From Pseudomonas crudilactis (GTDB taxonomy: Bacteria; Pseudomonadota; Gammaproteobacteria; Pseudomonadales; Pseudomonadaceae), in the NCBI RefSeq assembly GCF_013433315.1, contig NZ_WXVV01000024.1:1-64000 (forward strand): a stretch of 64,000 nucleotides of DNA, given 5' to 3'. Of this stretch, positions 16,304 through 24,878 are shown piece after piece (position 1 is the first letter of the stretch; every line of letters begins with the position of its first letter). The notes below the pieces were generated by a model. It worked only from the letters and a program-made list of their open reading frames with translations. It ran no database searches and had not been told where the DNA came from. The position numbers and the translations under genes were made by a program.

Positions 16304-17119
16304 TCAGGCATCCAGTAGGGCGCGGGCAATGGTTTGCAGTTTACGGGTGAGCGGGCCAACCGGCCAGCTCAGTGCAGCACAGGCGCGTACCGGCCAGACG
16401 CCATACACGCTGTTGCAGACAAATACTTCATCGGCCCATTGCAGCTGTTCGAGGCTGATGTCGGCGATTTGCGTGGGGATGGCCAATGACTCGGCCTGAA
16501 ACAATATTTCGGCGCGCATCACCCCGGCGACACCGCAACGCTTCAGATCCGGCGTTATCAGCACACCGTCGCTAACCAGAAACAAATTGCTGAACACACC
16601 CTCGATCACCCTACCGACCTGATCCAGCATCAAGCCTTCGGCGTGTTCGCTGTCCTGCCATTCGGCACGGGCGAGAACCTGCTCCAGGCGATTGAGGTGT
16701 TTGAGTCCGGCGAGAAGCGGCTGCTTGGACAGTCGCGTGTTGCATGGAAACAGGCGAACGCCTTGTTCAGCATGCACAGCAGGATAAGCCGCCGCAGGAT
16801 TGCCTTGCAGAATGCGTCGGCCCGGCGCTGCGGGATCTGGCGCATAACCGCGCAAACCGTCGCCACGGGTGAGGATCAGCTTGAGCACGCCCTCGCCCAT
16901 CGCTGCCGCATAGCTCAGCAGCTCATGGCGGATCTGGTCGATATCGGCGGCGATGGCCAGACGCGCACAGCCATCGGCCAGACGCGCCAGGTGCCGATCC
17001 AGCAGGATCGGCTGGCCGCTACGCACGGCGATAGTCTCGAAAAGACCATCACCGTAAGCCAGGCCGCGATCTTTCAGCGACAGAGTGTCAGCCGGTTGAC
17101 CGTCGACCCAGCAGTCCAT
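16304..17119 (-). CDS. pabC: Aminodeoxychorismate lyase PabC
   Basis: A 271-residue fold-type IV PLP enzyme converting 4-amino-4-deoxychorismate to p-aminobenzoate and pyruvate in folate synthesis. The N-terminal LAYGDGLFET motif and the PLP lysine region LKHLNRLEQVLAR are present. The gene overlaps the fabF stop by one base and is followed by mltG after 3 bases, the conserved gammaproteobacterial order. Confidence 0.94.
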   Translation of the reverse strand: MDCWVDGQPADTLSLKDRGLAYGDGLFETIAVRSGQPILLDRHLARLADGCARLAIAADIDQIRHELLSYAAAMGEGVLKLILTRGDGLRGYAPDPAAPGRRILQGNPAAAYPAVHAEQGVRLFPCNTRLSKQPLLAGLKHLNRLEQVLARAEWQDSEHAEGLMLDQVGRVIEGVFSNLFLVSDGVLITPDLKRCGVAGVMRAEILFQAESLAIPTQIADISLEQLQWADEVFVCNSVYGVWPVRACAALSWPVGPLTRKLQTIARALLDA

Positions 17120-18363
17120 CAGCCTGCGAACCGGCGGAATGCCAGGGTGCCGTTGGTGCCGCCAAAACCGAAGGAGTTGGACAGGACGACATCGATGTCC
17201 ATGTTTCGCGCGGTGTGCGGCACGAAATCGAGATCGCAGCCTTCATCCGGCTCATCGAGGTTGATGGTCGGCGGCGCTACCTGGCTGTTGATCGCCAGCA
17301 CGCTGAAGATTGCTTCAACTGCGCCCGCCGCACCCAACAGGTGACCGGTCATCGATTTGGTCGAGCTGACTGCCAGCTTGTAGGCGTGCTCGCCGAACAC
17401 CGACTTGATCGCGTTGGCTTCGGCGAGGTCACCAGCCGGAGTCGAGGTACCGTGGGCATTGATGTACTGCACTTGATCGATGTTGATCTTCGCATCACGC
17501 AGTGCGTTGGTGATGCAGCGTGCTGCACCGGCGCCGTCGGCTGGCGGCGAGGTCATGTGGAAGGCATCGCCGCTGGTGCCGAAGCCGATCAGCTCGGCGT
17601 AGATGGTCGCGCCGCGCGCCTTGGCGTGCTCCAGCTCTTCGAGAACCAGTGCACCGGCACCGTCGGACAACACGAAACCGTCACGACCCTTGTCCCACGG
17701 ACGGCTGGCGCGAGTCGGCTCATCGTTGCGGGTCGACAGCGCACGGGACGCACCGAAGCCGCCCATGCCCAGGCCGCACGCGGCCATCTCGGCACCGCCG
17801 GCAATCATCACGTCGGCTTCGTCGTACATGATGTTGCGCGCCGCCATGCCGATGCAGTGCGTACCGGTGGTGCATGCAGTGGCGATGGCGTAGTTAGGTC
17901 CCTGTGCACCCAGGTGGATGGACAGGAAACCGGAAATCATATTGATGATCGAGCCTGGTACGAAGAATGGCGAGATTCGACGCGGACCCGTCTCATGCAG
18001 GGTACGGCTGGTTTCTTCGATGTTGGTCAGCCCGCCGATACCCGAACCCATGGCCACGCCAATGCGTTCACGGTTGGCGTCGGTGACTTCCAGACCGGCG
18101 TTGCGCACGGCTTGAAAGCCTGCGGCGAGACCGTACTGAATGAACAGGTCGAGCTTGCGCGCTTCCTTGACCGACAGGTATTCCTCGACATTGAAGCCCT
18201 TTACCGAGCCGCCAAAGCGGGTGGAATAGGCAGAAAGGTCGGTGTGTTCGATCAGACCAATGCCACTGCGGCCAGCCAGAATGCCCTGCCAACTGCTCGG
18301 CACATCCGTGCCCAGTGGCGACAACATACCCATACCGGTGACTACGACGCGTCTACGCGACAC
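17119..18363 (-). CDS. fabF: Beta-ketoacyl-ACP synthase II FabF
   Basis: A 414-residue condensing enzyme of type II fatty acid synthesis. The active-site Cys is in ATACTTGTHCIG; the two catalytic His are in NAHGTSTPAGD and TKSMTGHLLGAAG. It elongates acyl-ACP and carries out the 16:1 to 18:1 step. The GTG at 18363 has AAGGAG six bases upstream and gives the usual length; the upstream ATG would add 12 unlike residues. It lies downstream of acpP across a terminator. Confidence 0.95.
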   Translation of the reverse strand: MSRRRVVVTGMGMLSPLGTDVPSSWQGILAGRSGIGLIEHTDLSAYSTRFGGSVKGFNVEEYLSVKEARKLDLFIQYGLAAGFQAVRNAGLEVTDANRERIGVAMGSGIGGLTNIEETSRTLHETGPRRISPFFVPGSIINMISGFLSIHLGAQGPNYAIATACTTGTHCIGMAARNIMYDEADVMIAGGAEMAACGLGMGGFGASRALSTRNDEPTRASRPWDKGRDGFVLSDGAGALVLEELEHAKARGATIYAELIGFGTSGDAFHMTSPPADGAGAARCITNALRDAKINIDQVQYINAHGTSTPAGDLAEANAIKSVFGEHAYKLAVSSTKSMTGHLLGAAGAVEAIFSVLAINSQVAPPTINLDEPDEGCDLDFVPHTARNMDIDVVLSNSFGFGGTNGTLAFRRFAG

Positions 18364-18410
18364 AGCACTCTCCTTTTTCAAATGACGACGACTTTGCATC
18401 AGGCCTAAAG

Positions 18411-18446
18411 AAAAAACCGCACGCCATGATGGCAGTGCGGTTTTTC
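18411..18446 (-). terminator. Terminator after acpP
   Basis: Minus-strand hairpin: AACCGCAC and GTGCGGTT arms, followed on that strand by a run of T. It lies between acpP and fabF, probably giving the abundant short acpP message with some read-through. Confidence 0.85.
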
Positions 18447-18474
18447 CATGACAGCAAACAACGATTACAAGCTA

Positions 18475-18711
18475 TTACGCCTGATGGTTAGTAACGTAAT
18501 CGATTGCAGCTTGTACAGTAGTGATCTTCTCAGCTTCTTCGTCAGGGATTTCGGTCTCGAATTCCTCTTCCAGAGCCATCACCAGCTCAACGGTGTCAAG
18601 GGAGTCGGCACCCAGGTCTTCTACGAAGGAAGCGGTGTTGACCACTTCTTCTTCTTTAACACCCAGTTGCTCGGCAACGATTTTCTTGACGCGCTCTTCG
18701 ATGGTGCTCAT
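18475..18711 (-). CDS. acpP: Acyl carrier protein AcpP
   Basis: A 78-residue acidic four-helix protein. The phosphopantetheine Ser is in GADSLDTVELVMALEEEF. It carries growing acyl chains for FabD, FabF, FabG and PlsX encoded around it. Own promoter and terminator flank it, consistent with the very high expression of ACP. Confidence 0.97.
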   Translation of the reverse strand: MSTIEERVKKIVAEQLGVKEEEVVNTASFVEDLGADSLDTVELVMALEEEFETEIPDEEAEKITTVQAAIDYVTNHQA

Positions 18712-18763
18712 ACCTTGTTTTCACTCCTAATGGACAAATTCAGGCAGCTGGCCAGTGGGTAAG

Positions 18764-18791
18764 TGTATAGAAAGACTTTTCAGTTTTTCAA
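18764..18791 (-). promoter_or_regulatory. Probable acpP promoter
   Basis: The minus strand reads TTGAAA (18791-18786), 16-bp spacer, TATACA (18769-18764), about 53 bp before the acpP start. Good sigma-70 match. Confidence 0.65.
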
Positions 18792-18907
18792 CTGAAAGCT
18801 TCACTCCTCAAACCCTGCAGCCCTCTGCCTATAAATAGATTGCAGCTTTATAACGGATTTTAGACAGCTCGTATGACATTTTTTTGAAGCAATCCGTCAC
18901 ATTTTAC

Positions 18908-19651
18908 TTACATGTACATCCCACCGTTCACCGGGATTGTAGCCCCAGTGACGTATGCCGCACCGTCGGATGCAAGAAAAGCGACCACAGACGCGATCTC
19001 TTGAGCTTGTCCCAGACGACCCAGCGGAATCTGCGTCTGCAAGGCTTCACGCTGTGCTTCAGGCAGTTCGCGGGTCATATCGGTGTCGATGAACCCAGGG
19101 GTTACCGAGTTGACCGTAATCGAACGCGAACCGACTTCACGCGCCATTGCACGGCTGAAACCTTCCAGACCGGCCTTGGCGGCTGCATAGTTTACTTGGC
19201 CAGCGTTGCCCATGGCACCCACTACCGAGCCAATACTGATAATTCGACCCCAGCGAGCCTTGGTCATGCCGCGCAGAACGCCCTTGGACAGGCGGAATAG
19301 ACTGTTCAGATTGGTATCGATCACGTCGTACCACTCATCGTCTTTCATGCGCATCATCAGGTTATCGCGGGTGATGCCGGCATTATTGACCAGGATCGCC
19401 ACTGGCGCACCGAACTGCTCCTGAATGCTCGCCAGCACTGCGCTGACCGATTCATCGCTGGTCACGTTCAGCTCAAGGCCAGTGCCCTGAATACCGTTTT
19501 CCTTCAGGGTTGCAGCGATACGCTCAGCGCCCGAAGCGGAAGTCGCGGTGCCAATAACGATGGCGCCCTGACGACCCAGCTCCAGTGCGATAGCCTGGCC
19601 GATACCGCGGCTTGCACCGGTGACCAGTGCAACTTTACCTTGCAGACTCAT
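18908..19651 (-). CDS. fabG: 3-oxoacyl-ACP reductase FabG
   Basis: A 247-residue SDR enzyme with TGASRGIGQAIA, NNAG, the Ser of IISIGSVVGAMG and YAAAKAG. It reduces 3-oxoacyl-ACP with NADPH. The ATG is preceded by AGGAG. It sits between fabD and acpP as in other gammaproteobacteria. Confidence 0.96.
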   Translation of the reverse strand: MSLQGKVALVTGASRGIGQAIALELGRQGAIVIGTATSASGAERIAATLKENGIQGTGLELNVTSDESVSAVLASIQEQFGAPVAILVNNAGITRDNLMMRMKDDEWYDVIDTNLNSLFRLSKGVLRGMTKARWGRIISIGSVVGAMGNAGQVNYAAAKAGLEGFSRAMAREVGSRSITVNSVTPGFIDTDMTRELPEAQREALQTQIPLGRLGQAQEIASVVAFLASDGAAYVTGATIPVNGGMYM

Positions 19652-19667
19652 GCAAGTTTCTCCTGAT

Positions 19668-20606
19668 TCAGGCTTGCGCTGCGCGAGCGGCAGCGAAAGC
19701 GTCTGGGGTATTGAGGTTGGAAGTCGCCACGCCTTCGGCGCAACGCTTGTTCAGACCGGCCAGGACTTTGCCCGGGCCGCATTCGACCAGATTGGTCGCG
19801 CCCTTGGCGGCCAGAGTCTGTACCGACTCGACCCAGCGCACTGGCTTGTACAGTTGTTCGAGCAGATCACGCTTGAGGGTTTCCAGATCGGCCGGCACTT
19901 GCGCGCTGACGTTCTGTACCACCGGGATCTGCGGCGCCTGCCAGTCGATGGCGGCGATGGATTCGGCGAAGCGCTCGGCGGCCGGGCGCATCAGTTCGCA
20001 GTGCGACGGCACGCTCACCGGCAGCGGCATGGCGCGCTTGGCACCACGCGCCTTGCAGCCTTCAATGGCGCGCTCAACGGCAGCCTTGGCGCCGGCAATG
20101 ACCACCTGGCCCGGAGAGTTGAAGTTGACCGCACTGACCACGTCGCCTTGCGCAGCTTCAGCGCAGGCCGCCAGCACGTCAGCGTCTTCCAGACCGAGGA
20201 TGGCAGCCATGCCGCCCTGCCCGGCCGGAACCGCTTCCTGCATCAGTTGACCACGGCGCTCAACGAGCTTGACCGCGTCAGCCAGCGTCAGGCTGCCAGC
20301 AGCAACCAGCGCGCTGTATTCACCCAGGCTGTGACCGGCAACGAATGCCGGACGCGCACCACCTTCAGCCAGCCACAGACGCCACAGAGCGATCGAAGCG
20401 GTCAGAATGGCCGGTTGGGTTTTGTCGGTTTGATTGAGCAGCTCTTCCGGGCCCTGCTGGGTCAGTGCCCACAGGTCATAACCCAGAGCCTCAGAGGCCT
20501 CTTTGAAAGTTTCGAGGATCAACGGATATTCCGCGCCCAGCTCGGCCAACATGCCGAGGGACTGCGAACCCTGTCCTGGAAAGACGAATGCGAGGGAAGC
20601 AGACAT
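19668..20606 (-). CDS. fabD: Malonyl-CoA:ACP transacylase FabD
   Basis: A 312-residue enzyme that transfers malonyl from CoA to ACP. The nucleophile is in GHSLGEYSAL; FVFPGQGSQ at the N-terminus and the His-containing SVPSHCELM complete the pattern. The ATG at 20606 gives the normal N-terminus MSASLAFVFPG. Upstream in-frame codons do not look like protein. Confidence 0.96.
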   Translation of the reverse strand: MSASLAFVFPGQGSQSLGMLAELGAEYPLILETFKEASEALGYDLWALTQQGPEELLNQTDKTQPAILTASIALWRLWLAEGGARPAFVAGHSLGEYSALVAAGSLTLADAVKLVERRGQLMQEAVPAGQGGMAAILGLEDADVLAACAEAAQGDVVSAVNFNSPGQVVIAGAKAAVERAIEGCKARGAKRAMPLPVSVPSHCELMRPAAERFAESIAAIDWQAPQIPVVQNVSAQVPADLETLKRDLLEQLYKPVRWVESVQTLAAKGATNLVECGPGKVLAGLNKRCAEGVATSNLNTPDAFAAARAAQA

Positions 20607-20728
20607 GTAACAAGCCCCTAATGATCTTGTCGTCGGAAAATGACGTCCCGTTGGGGACGCAAGAAACTGACAGTTGGATGGCCCTTTGAACCGGGCGGTC
20701 ACATTTAAGCATTGTCCGACGAAAACGC

Positions 20729-21739
20729 CTAAGACAACAAATCCTCCAGACGACCGTGGAGGCGTTCGGGAAGATTCTCCTGAATCTCGATCAGCGCGCG
20801 CTGAATCGCACTCTGAAAGCCCTGAACCCCGGCCGAACCGTGACTTTTCACAACAATGCCCTGCAAACCGAGAAAGCTTGCGCCGTTATGTCGCGCCGGC
20901 GCCAGATCGGCCTGCAAGCGCTTCATCAGCGGCAACGCCAAAGCCCCCACGGCACGGGAGACGAGATTTCTTTTGAACAACGCTTCAATGCGCGCAGCAA
21001 TCATCGTCGCCAGCCCTTCGCTGGACTTGAGCAGGATGTTGCCGACGAATCCATCACACACCACCACATCAGCTTCGCCACGATACAAGCCGTCGCCTTC
21101 GATAAAGCCGATGTAGTTGATGCCGCGAGCAGCCTGCAACAGCGTCGCCGCCAGCTTGACCTGCTGATTGCCCTTGATGTCTTCGGTGCCGATGTTCAGC
21201 AGCGCGACACGCGGGCGATGGATGCCCAGCGTCTGCGCCGCCACCGAGCCCATCACCGCAAACTGCAGCAGATGTTCGGCACTGCAGTCGACGTTGGCGC
21301 CCAGATCGAGCAACTGGCAATAACCCTTCTGCGTTGGAATCGCCGCCACCATCGCCGGCCGATCAATACCCGGCAGCGTCTTCAGCACAAACCGCGACAA
21401 CGCCATCAATGCACCGGTATTGCCAGCACTGACACAGGCCTGAGCCTTGCCATCGCGCACAAGTTCAAGGGCGACACGCATCGACGAATCCGGCTTGCCA
21501 CGCAAGGCCTGGGTCGGCTTTTCGTCCATGGTAATGACTTCACTGGCCGCAACAATCGCCAGGCGCGCGCGATCAGCAGCCGATTGGCCGTGGATCAATT
21601 CTTCAAGAAGGGAGGGTTGACCGACGAGGGTCAGGTGCAGCGAGGGCGTAGCAGACAGACAAGCAAGGCTGGCCTGAACAATGCTGCGGGGACCGAAGTC
21701 CCCGCCCATTGCGTCAATCGCGATGACTTGAGCGGACAA
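20729..21739 (-). CDS. plsX: Phosphate acyltransferase PlsX
   Basis: A 336-residue PlsX: IAIDAMGGDFGP at the N-terminus, VSAGNTGALMALSRF, and GFVGNILLKSSEG. It makes acyl-phosphate from acyl-ACP for phospholipid synthesis. The reading frame opens with TTG at 21737-21739, no ATG being available at the family's N-terminus, so this is an unusual start codon that may limit its translation. It follows rpmF after four bases. Confidence 0.94.
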   Translation of the reverse strand: MSAQVIAIDAMGGDFGPRSIVQASLACLSATPSLHLTLVGQPSLLEELIHGQSAADRARLAIVAASEVITMDEKPTQALRGKPDSSMRVALELVRDGKAQACVSAGNTGALMALSRFVLKTLPGIDRPAMVAAIPTQKGYCQLLDLGANVDCSAEHLLQFAVMGSVAAQTLGIHRPRVALLNIGTEDIKGNQQVKLAATLLQAARGINYIGFIEGDGLYRGEADVVVCDGFVGNILLKSSEGLATMIAARIEALFKRNLVSRAVGALALPLMKRLQADLAPARHNGASFLGLQGIVVKSHGSAGVQGFQSAIQRALIEIQENLPERLHGRLEDLLS

Positions 21740-21743
21740 GTGA

Positions 21744-21926
21744 TTACTCGTCAGCGCCCTTGTCGATCACTTTACGGCCACGGTATACGCCTTCTGGCGA
21801 TACGTGGTGACGCAGGTGAACTTCACCAGTGGTTTTTTCTACAGACAGGGTGCTAGCCTCGAGAGCGTCGTGCGAACGGCGCATGTCACGGGCAGAGCGG
21901 GATTTTTTGTTCTGCTGAACAGCCAT
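21744..21926 (-). CDS. rpmF: 50S ribosomal protein L32
   Basis: A 60-residue basic protein starting [20 protein letters not shown]. It lacks the zinc-ribbon cysteines that some L32 proteins carry, so it is the zinc-independent type. It lies between DUF177 and plsX, the conserved link between ribosome and membrane lipid genes. Confidence 0.97.
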
Positions 21927-21939
21927 AATTGATTAACTC

Positions 21940-22467
21940 CTAAACGTTTGGGTCACGCTTTAACTGCGCCAATACACTGAACGGGTTGGACCGCGTTGAC
22001 TCGTCCTCGCTCGGTTCGGGCTCATCGAGACCCGCCGGCTGCTGGCATTCTTCCGGATGATGAGCAGGCACAATGGGCAAGGCGAGCAGAAGCTCCTCCT
22101 CGATCAGTGACTGCAGATCCAATGGATCTTCGCCCAGTTCCAGCACGTCATAACCTTTCGGCAACGACTGGGTATTCGCACCCTCTTTCACCACAGCATA
22201 ACTGCATTCGCTGTGGATCGGCAGGGTGACCAGCTCAAGACAACGCTGGCAAACCATTTTGACCTCGGTGTCGATAAAGCTGTGGATCACCACAGATTTA
22301 CGTTCATCTCGCTCAAAAACGAATTTCGCCTGCACCGTACCGACATCGTCGGAAAGCGGGTCGCAGAGTCTCTTCAAATCGGCCAGCAGCAGTTCACCTT
22401 GAAGGGTGGTGCCACGGTCAGCCAATTTGCGCGGGTCAACGTGAGGTGGAATCGGGTCATTCAACAT
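21940..22467 (-). CDS. DUF177/YceD family protein
   Basis: A 175-residue protein of the YceD/DUF177 family, linked in the literature to 23S rRNA processing and ribosome assembly. It has the family segments VKMVCQRCLELVTLPI, LELGEDPLDLQSLIEEELLL and the C-terminal NPFSVLAQLKRD. The ATG at 22467 matches the family N-terminus. It lacks a Shine-Dalgarno sequence and lies within a few bases of the predicted transcription start, so the mRNA appears nearly leaderless. It is first in an operon with rpmF and plsX. Confidence 0.9.
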   Translation of the reverse strand: MLNDPIPPHVDPRKLADRGTTLQGELLLADLKRLCDPLSDDVGTVQAKFVFERDERKSVVIHSFIDTEVKMVCQRCLELVTLPIHSECSYAVVKEGANTQSLPKGYDVLELGEDPLDLQSLIEEELLLALPIVPAHHPEECQQPAGLDEPEPSEDESTRSNPFSVLAQLKRDPNV

Positions 22468-22476
22468 AGGCGCAGC

Positions 22477-22504
22477 ATTATAGGGATGCACCCACCCATG
22501 TCAA
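22477..22504 (-). promoter_or_regulatory. Consensus sigma-70 promoter of the DUF177-rpmF-plsX operon
   Basis: The minus strand carries TTGACA (22504-22499), a 16-bp spacer and TATAAT (22482-22477), perfect matches to both consensus hexamers. The ATG begins only 10 bases after the -10, so the start point expected at 22471-22469 leaves a 5' leader of two to four bases. Confidence 0.85.
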
Positions 22505-22572
22505 AGGAAATTGTGCCCTGTCCGTCACTTGCGTGCCTCCGCTAGAATTCGCATCTGCCTCAGGAGACGCGA

Positions 22573-23151
22573 ATGCTGCCTTTATTACTCGCTTCAAGCT
22601 CGACCTACCGCCGGGAATTGCTCGCCCGCCTGCACCTGCCGTTCGTCTGCAGCTCGCCGGATATCGATGAAAGTCATCGCCCGAACGAGTCAGCCATCGA
22701 ACTGGTCAAACGCCTCGCCGAGCAAAAAGCCCGCGCACTGGCCGACAGTCATCCCGCTCATCTGATCATCGGCTCGGACCAGGTTGCTGTGCTCGGCGAG
22801 CAGATCATCGGCAAGCCGCACACCTTCGAGAAGGCTCGCGAGCAACTGCTGGCCGCGAGCGGCGCCAGCGTGACCTTCCTGACCGGCCTGGCCCTGCTCA
22901 ACAGCCAGACCGGTCAGTGCCAGATCGACTACGTGCCATTCACCGTCCACATGCGCACACTGGATGAAGCACGCGTCGAACGTTACTTGCGCATTGAACA
23001 GCCTTACGACTGCGCAGGCAGCTTCAAGGCGGAAGGCCTTGGCGTGAGCCTGTTTCAATCCACCGAAGGCCCTGACGCCACCAGTTTGATCGGCCTGCCG
23101 CTGATTCGCTTGATCGACATGCTGCTGGCCGAAGGCGTGCAAATCCCCTAA
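22573..23151 (+). CDS. Maf family nucleotide pyrophosphatase (YceF type)
   Basis: A 192-residue Maf/Ham1-like protein with LLASSSTYRRELL at the N-terminus and IIGSDQV with the catalytic acidic residue. The YceF subgroup hydrolyses 7-methyl-GTP and similar modified nucleotides. It reads away from the DUF177 operon, has AGGAGA before the ATG and converges on sohB at a shared terminator. Confidence 0.93.
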   Translation: MLPLLLASSSTYRRELLARLHLPFVCSSPDIDESHRPNESAIELVKRLAEQKARALADSHPAHLIIGSDQVAVLGEQIIGKPHTFEKAREQLLAASGASVTFLTGLALLNSQTGQCQIDYVPFTVHMRTLDEARVERYLRIEQPYDCAGSFKAEGLGVSLFQSTEGPDATSLIGLPLIRLIDMLLAEGVQIP

Positions 23152-23156
23152 TCCAC

Positions 23157-23186
23157 AAAAAACCGGCCATCAAGGCCGGTTTTTTA
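23157..23186. terminator. Bidirectional terminator between maf and sohB
   Basis: AACCGGCC (23161-23168) pairs with GGCCGGTT (23174-23181); A-run before and T-run after, so it serves both converging genes. Confidence 0.9.
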
Positions 23187-23201
23187 TTTAACTGCGACTT
23201 T

Positions 23202-24191
23202 TTAACGCAACGAAGGCCCGTGGAAACCCATCCACATCGCCAACTGCTCAGCCACACTGGCGCCAAGCTTCTTCGAGAAGCGATCGAACGGCGACTCCTG
23301 AACGGTGAAGTCCACCAGCTCTTTCTCGCCAATCACATCACGCGCCACCGAACTGGCATTGCCCAGACCATCGATCAAGCCCAGCGGCAGCGCCTGCTCG
23401 CCCGACCAGACCAGCCCAGAGAACAGCTCCGGATGATCTTTGTCCTTCAGGCGATCACCACGACCCTGCTTGACGCTATTGATGAACTGCTTGTGCGTGG
23501 TATCGAGCACGCTCTGCCAGAATGCCGTTTCTTCAGGTTTCTGCGGCTGGAACGGATCGAGGAACGATTTGTGCTCGCCCGAGGTGTACGTACGACGCTC
23601 GACACCCAGCTTCTCCATGGTGCCGACAAAGCCATAACCGGCCGCCGTCACACCAATCGAACCGACCAGGCTCGCCTTGTCGGCATAGATCTGATCCGCC
23701 GCGCTGGCGATGTAATAGGCACCGGACGCCCCCAGATCGGAAATCACCGCATACAGTTTGATATCCGGATGCAGGCCGCGCAGACGCTTGATCTCGTCAT
23801 ACACATAACCCGATTGCACCGGACTGCCGCCCGGGCTGTTGATCCGCAGGATCACACCCTTGACCTTCTTGTCCTCGAACGCCGCCCGCAGGCTGCCGAC
23901 AATATTGTCGGCGCTGGCCGGCTCTTTATCGGCGATCACGCCGGTGACGTCGATCAGCGCGGTGTAGTTCGGCCCGCGCGTGGCACTCTTTTCCATGTCC
24001 ATCAGCGGCGTGAACAGAATCAGCGCCACAAACAGATAAACAAACGTCAGCAGTTTGAAGAAAATTCCCCAACGTCGCGAACGGCGCTGTTCCTGCACAC
24101 CGGCCAGCAGGGTCTTTTCCAACAGCTTCCAGCTTTTCTCGTCACCGCCGTCGGCACTTGCCTTGGCCGGTGCTTTCCATTCGTCGGTCAT
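23202..24191 (-). CDS. S49 family signal peptide peptidase (SohB/SppA-like)
   Basis: A 329-residue membrane-anchored serine protease. One transmembrane helix lies near residues 45-63 (FFKLLTFVYLFVALILFTPL). The S49 domain has the nucleophile Ser in GASGAYYIASAAD and the general-base Lys in DKASLVGSIG. It degrades cleaved signal peptides or periplasmic substrates. The ATG at 24191 is favoured over a GTG three codons upstream. Confidence 0.92.
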   Translation of the reverse strand: MTDEWKAPAKASADGGDEKSWKLLEKTLLAGVQEQRRSRRWGIFFKLLTFVYLFVALILFTPLMDMEKSATRGPNYTALIDVTGVIADKEPASADNIVGSLRAAFEDKKVKGVILRINSPGGSPVQSGYVYDEIKRLRGLHPDIKLYAVISDLGASGAYYIASAADQIYADKASLVGSIGVTAAGYGFVGTMEKLGVERRTYTSGEHKSFLDPFQPQKPEETAFWQSVLDTTHKQFINSVKQGRGDRLKDKDHPELFSGLVWSGEQALPLGLIDGLGNASSVARDVIGEKELVDFTVQESPFDRFSKKLGASVAEQLAMWMGFHGPSLR

Positions 24192-24215
24192 GCCATCCAC
24201 CCCAGCAAAAACGTA

Positions 24216-24878
24216 TTAAGCCTGCTGTCCCAGCCAGGCATGCAATTCGCAAAAACGGTCGATCGACAGGCGCGGCTCGAACTGCTGCAGCGACTCGATC
24301 GATTGCGCGCCATAACTGACCGCCACCGAATCCATCCCCGCATTGCGCGCCATCAGCAGATCAAAGGACGAATCCCCGACCATCAGCGCCTGCTCCGCAC
24401 GCACACCACAATGCGCAAGGATCTGCTCCAGCATCAGAGGGTGCGGCTTGCTCGCAGTTTCATCGGCAGCACGGGTGATATCGAAATAATCTTCCCAGCC
24501 ATTGGCCTTGAGCACCCGATCCAGCCCCCGGCGATTCTTGCCGGTGGCGACAGCCAGGTGATAACCCTGCTCGCGAAACGACGCCATCGACTCGACAACA
24601 CCTTCGAACAACGGCGAAGGCACAGCCTCTGCAGCGATGTAGTGATCGGCGTAATACTCGCGAAACAACGTCATTTCGGCATCGCTGATTTCGGGATACA
24701 GCGTACGAATCGCCTCGGGCAAGCCCAGTCCAATGATGCCTTTGACGGCAAAATCATCGCGCAACTCGAAACCGGAGCGCCCGGATGCGGAATGCATGGC
24801 CTCGACGATCCGATGGATGGAATCGGCCAGGGTGCCGTCCCAATCGAAAATCAGCAGCTTGTAATCAGATGGGCGCAC
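24216..24878 (-). CDS. HAD-IA family hydrolase (phosphoglycolate-phosphatase-like)
   Basis: A 220-residue HAD phosphatase with motif I FDWDGTLADS, motif II in AVATGKN, the Lys in ASKPHPLM and motif III GDSSFDLLMARNAG. The substrate is not given by sequence. It overlaps the rluC stop by 14 bases and is in the conserved position between rluC and sohB, so the two genes are translationally linked. Confidence 0.9.
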   Translation of the reverse strand: MRPSDYKLLIFDWDGTLADSIHRIVEAMHSASGRSGFELRDDFAVKGIIGLGLPEAIRTLYPEISDAEMTLFREYYADHYIAAEAVPSPLFEGVVESMASFREQGYHLAVATGKNRRGLDRVLKANGWEDYFDITRAADETASKPHPLMLEQILAHCGVRAEQALMVGDSSFDLLMARNAGMDSVAVSYGAQSIESLQQFEPRLSIDRFCELHAWLGQQA

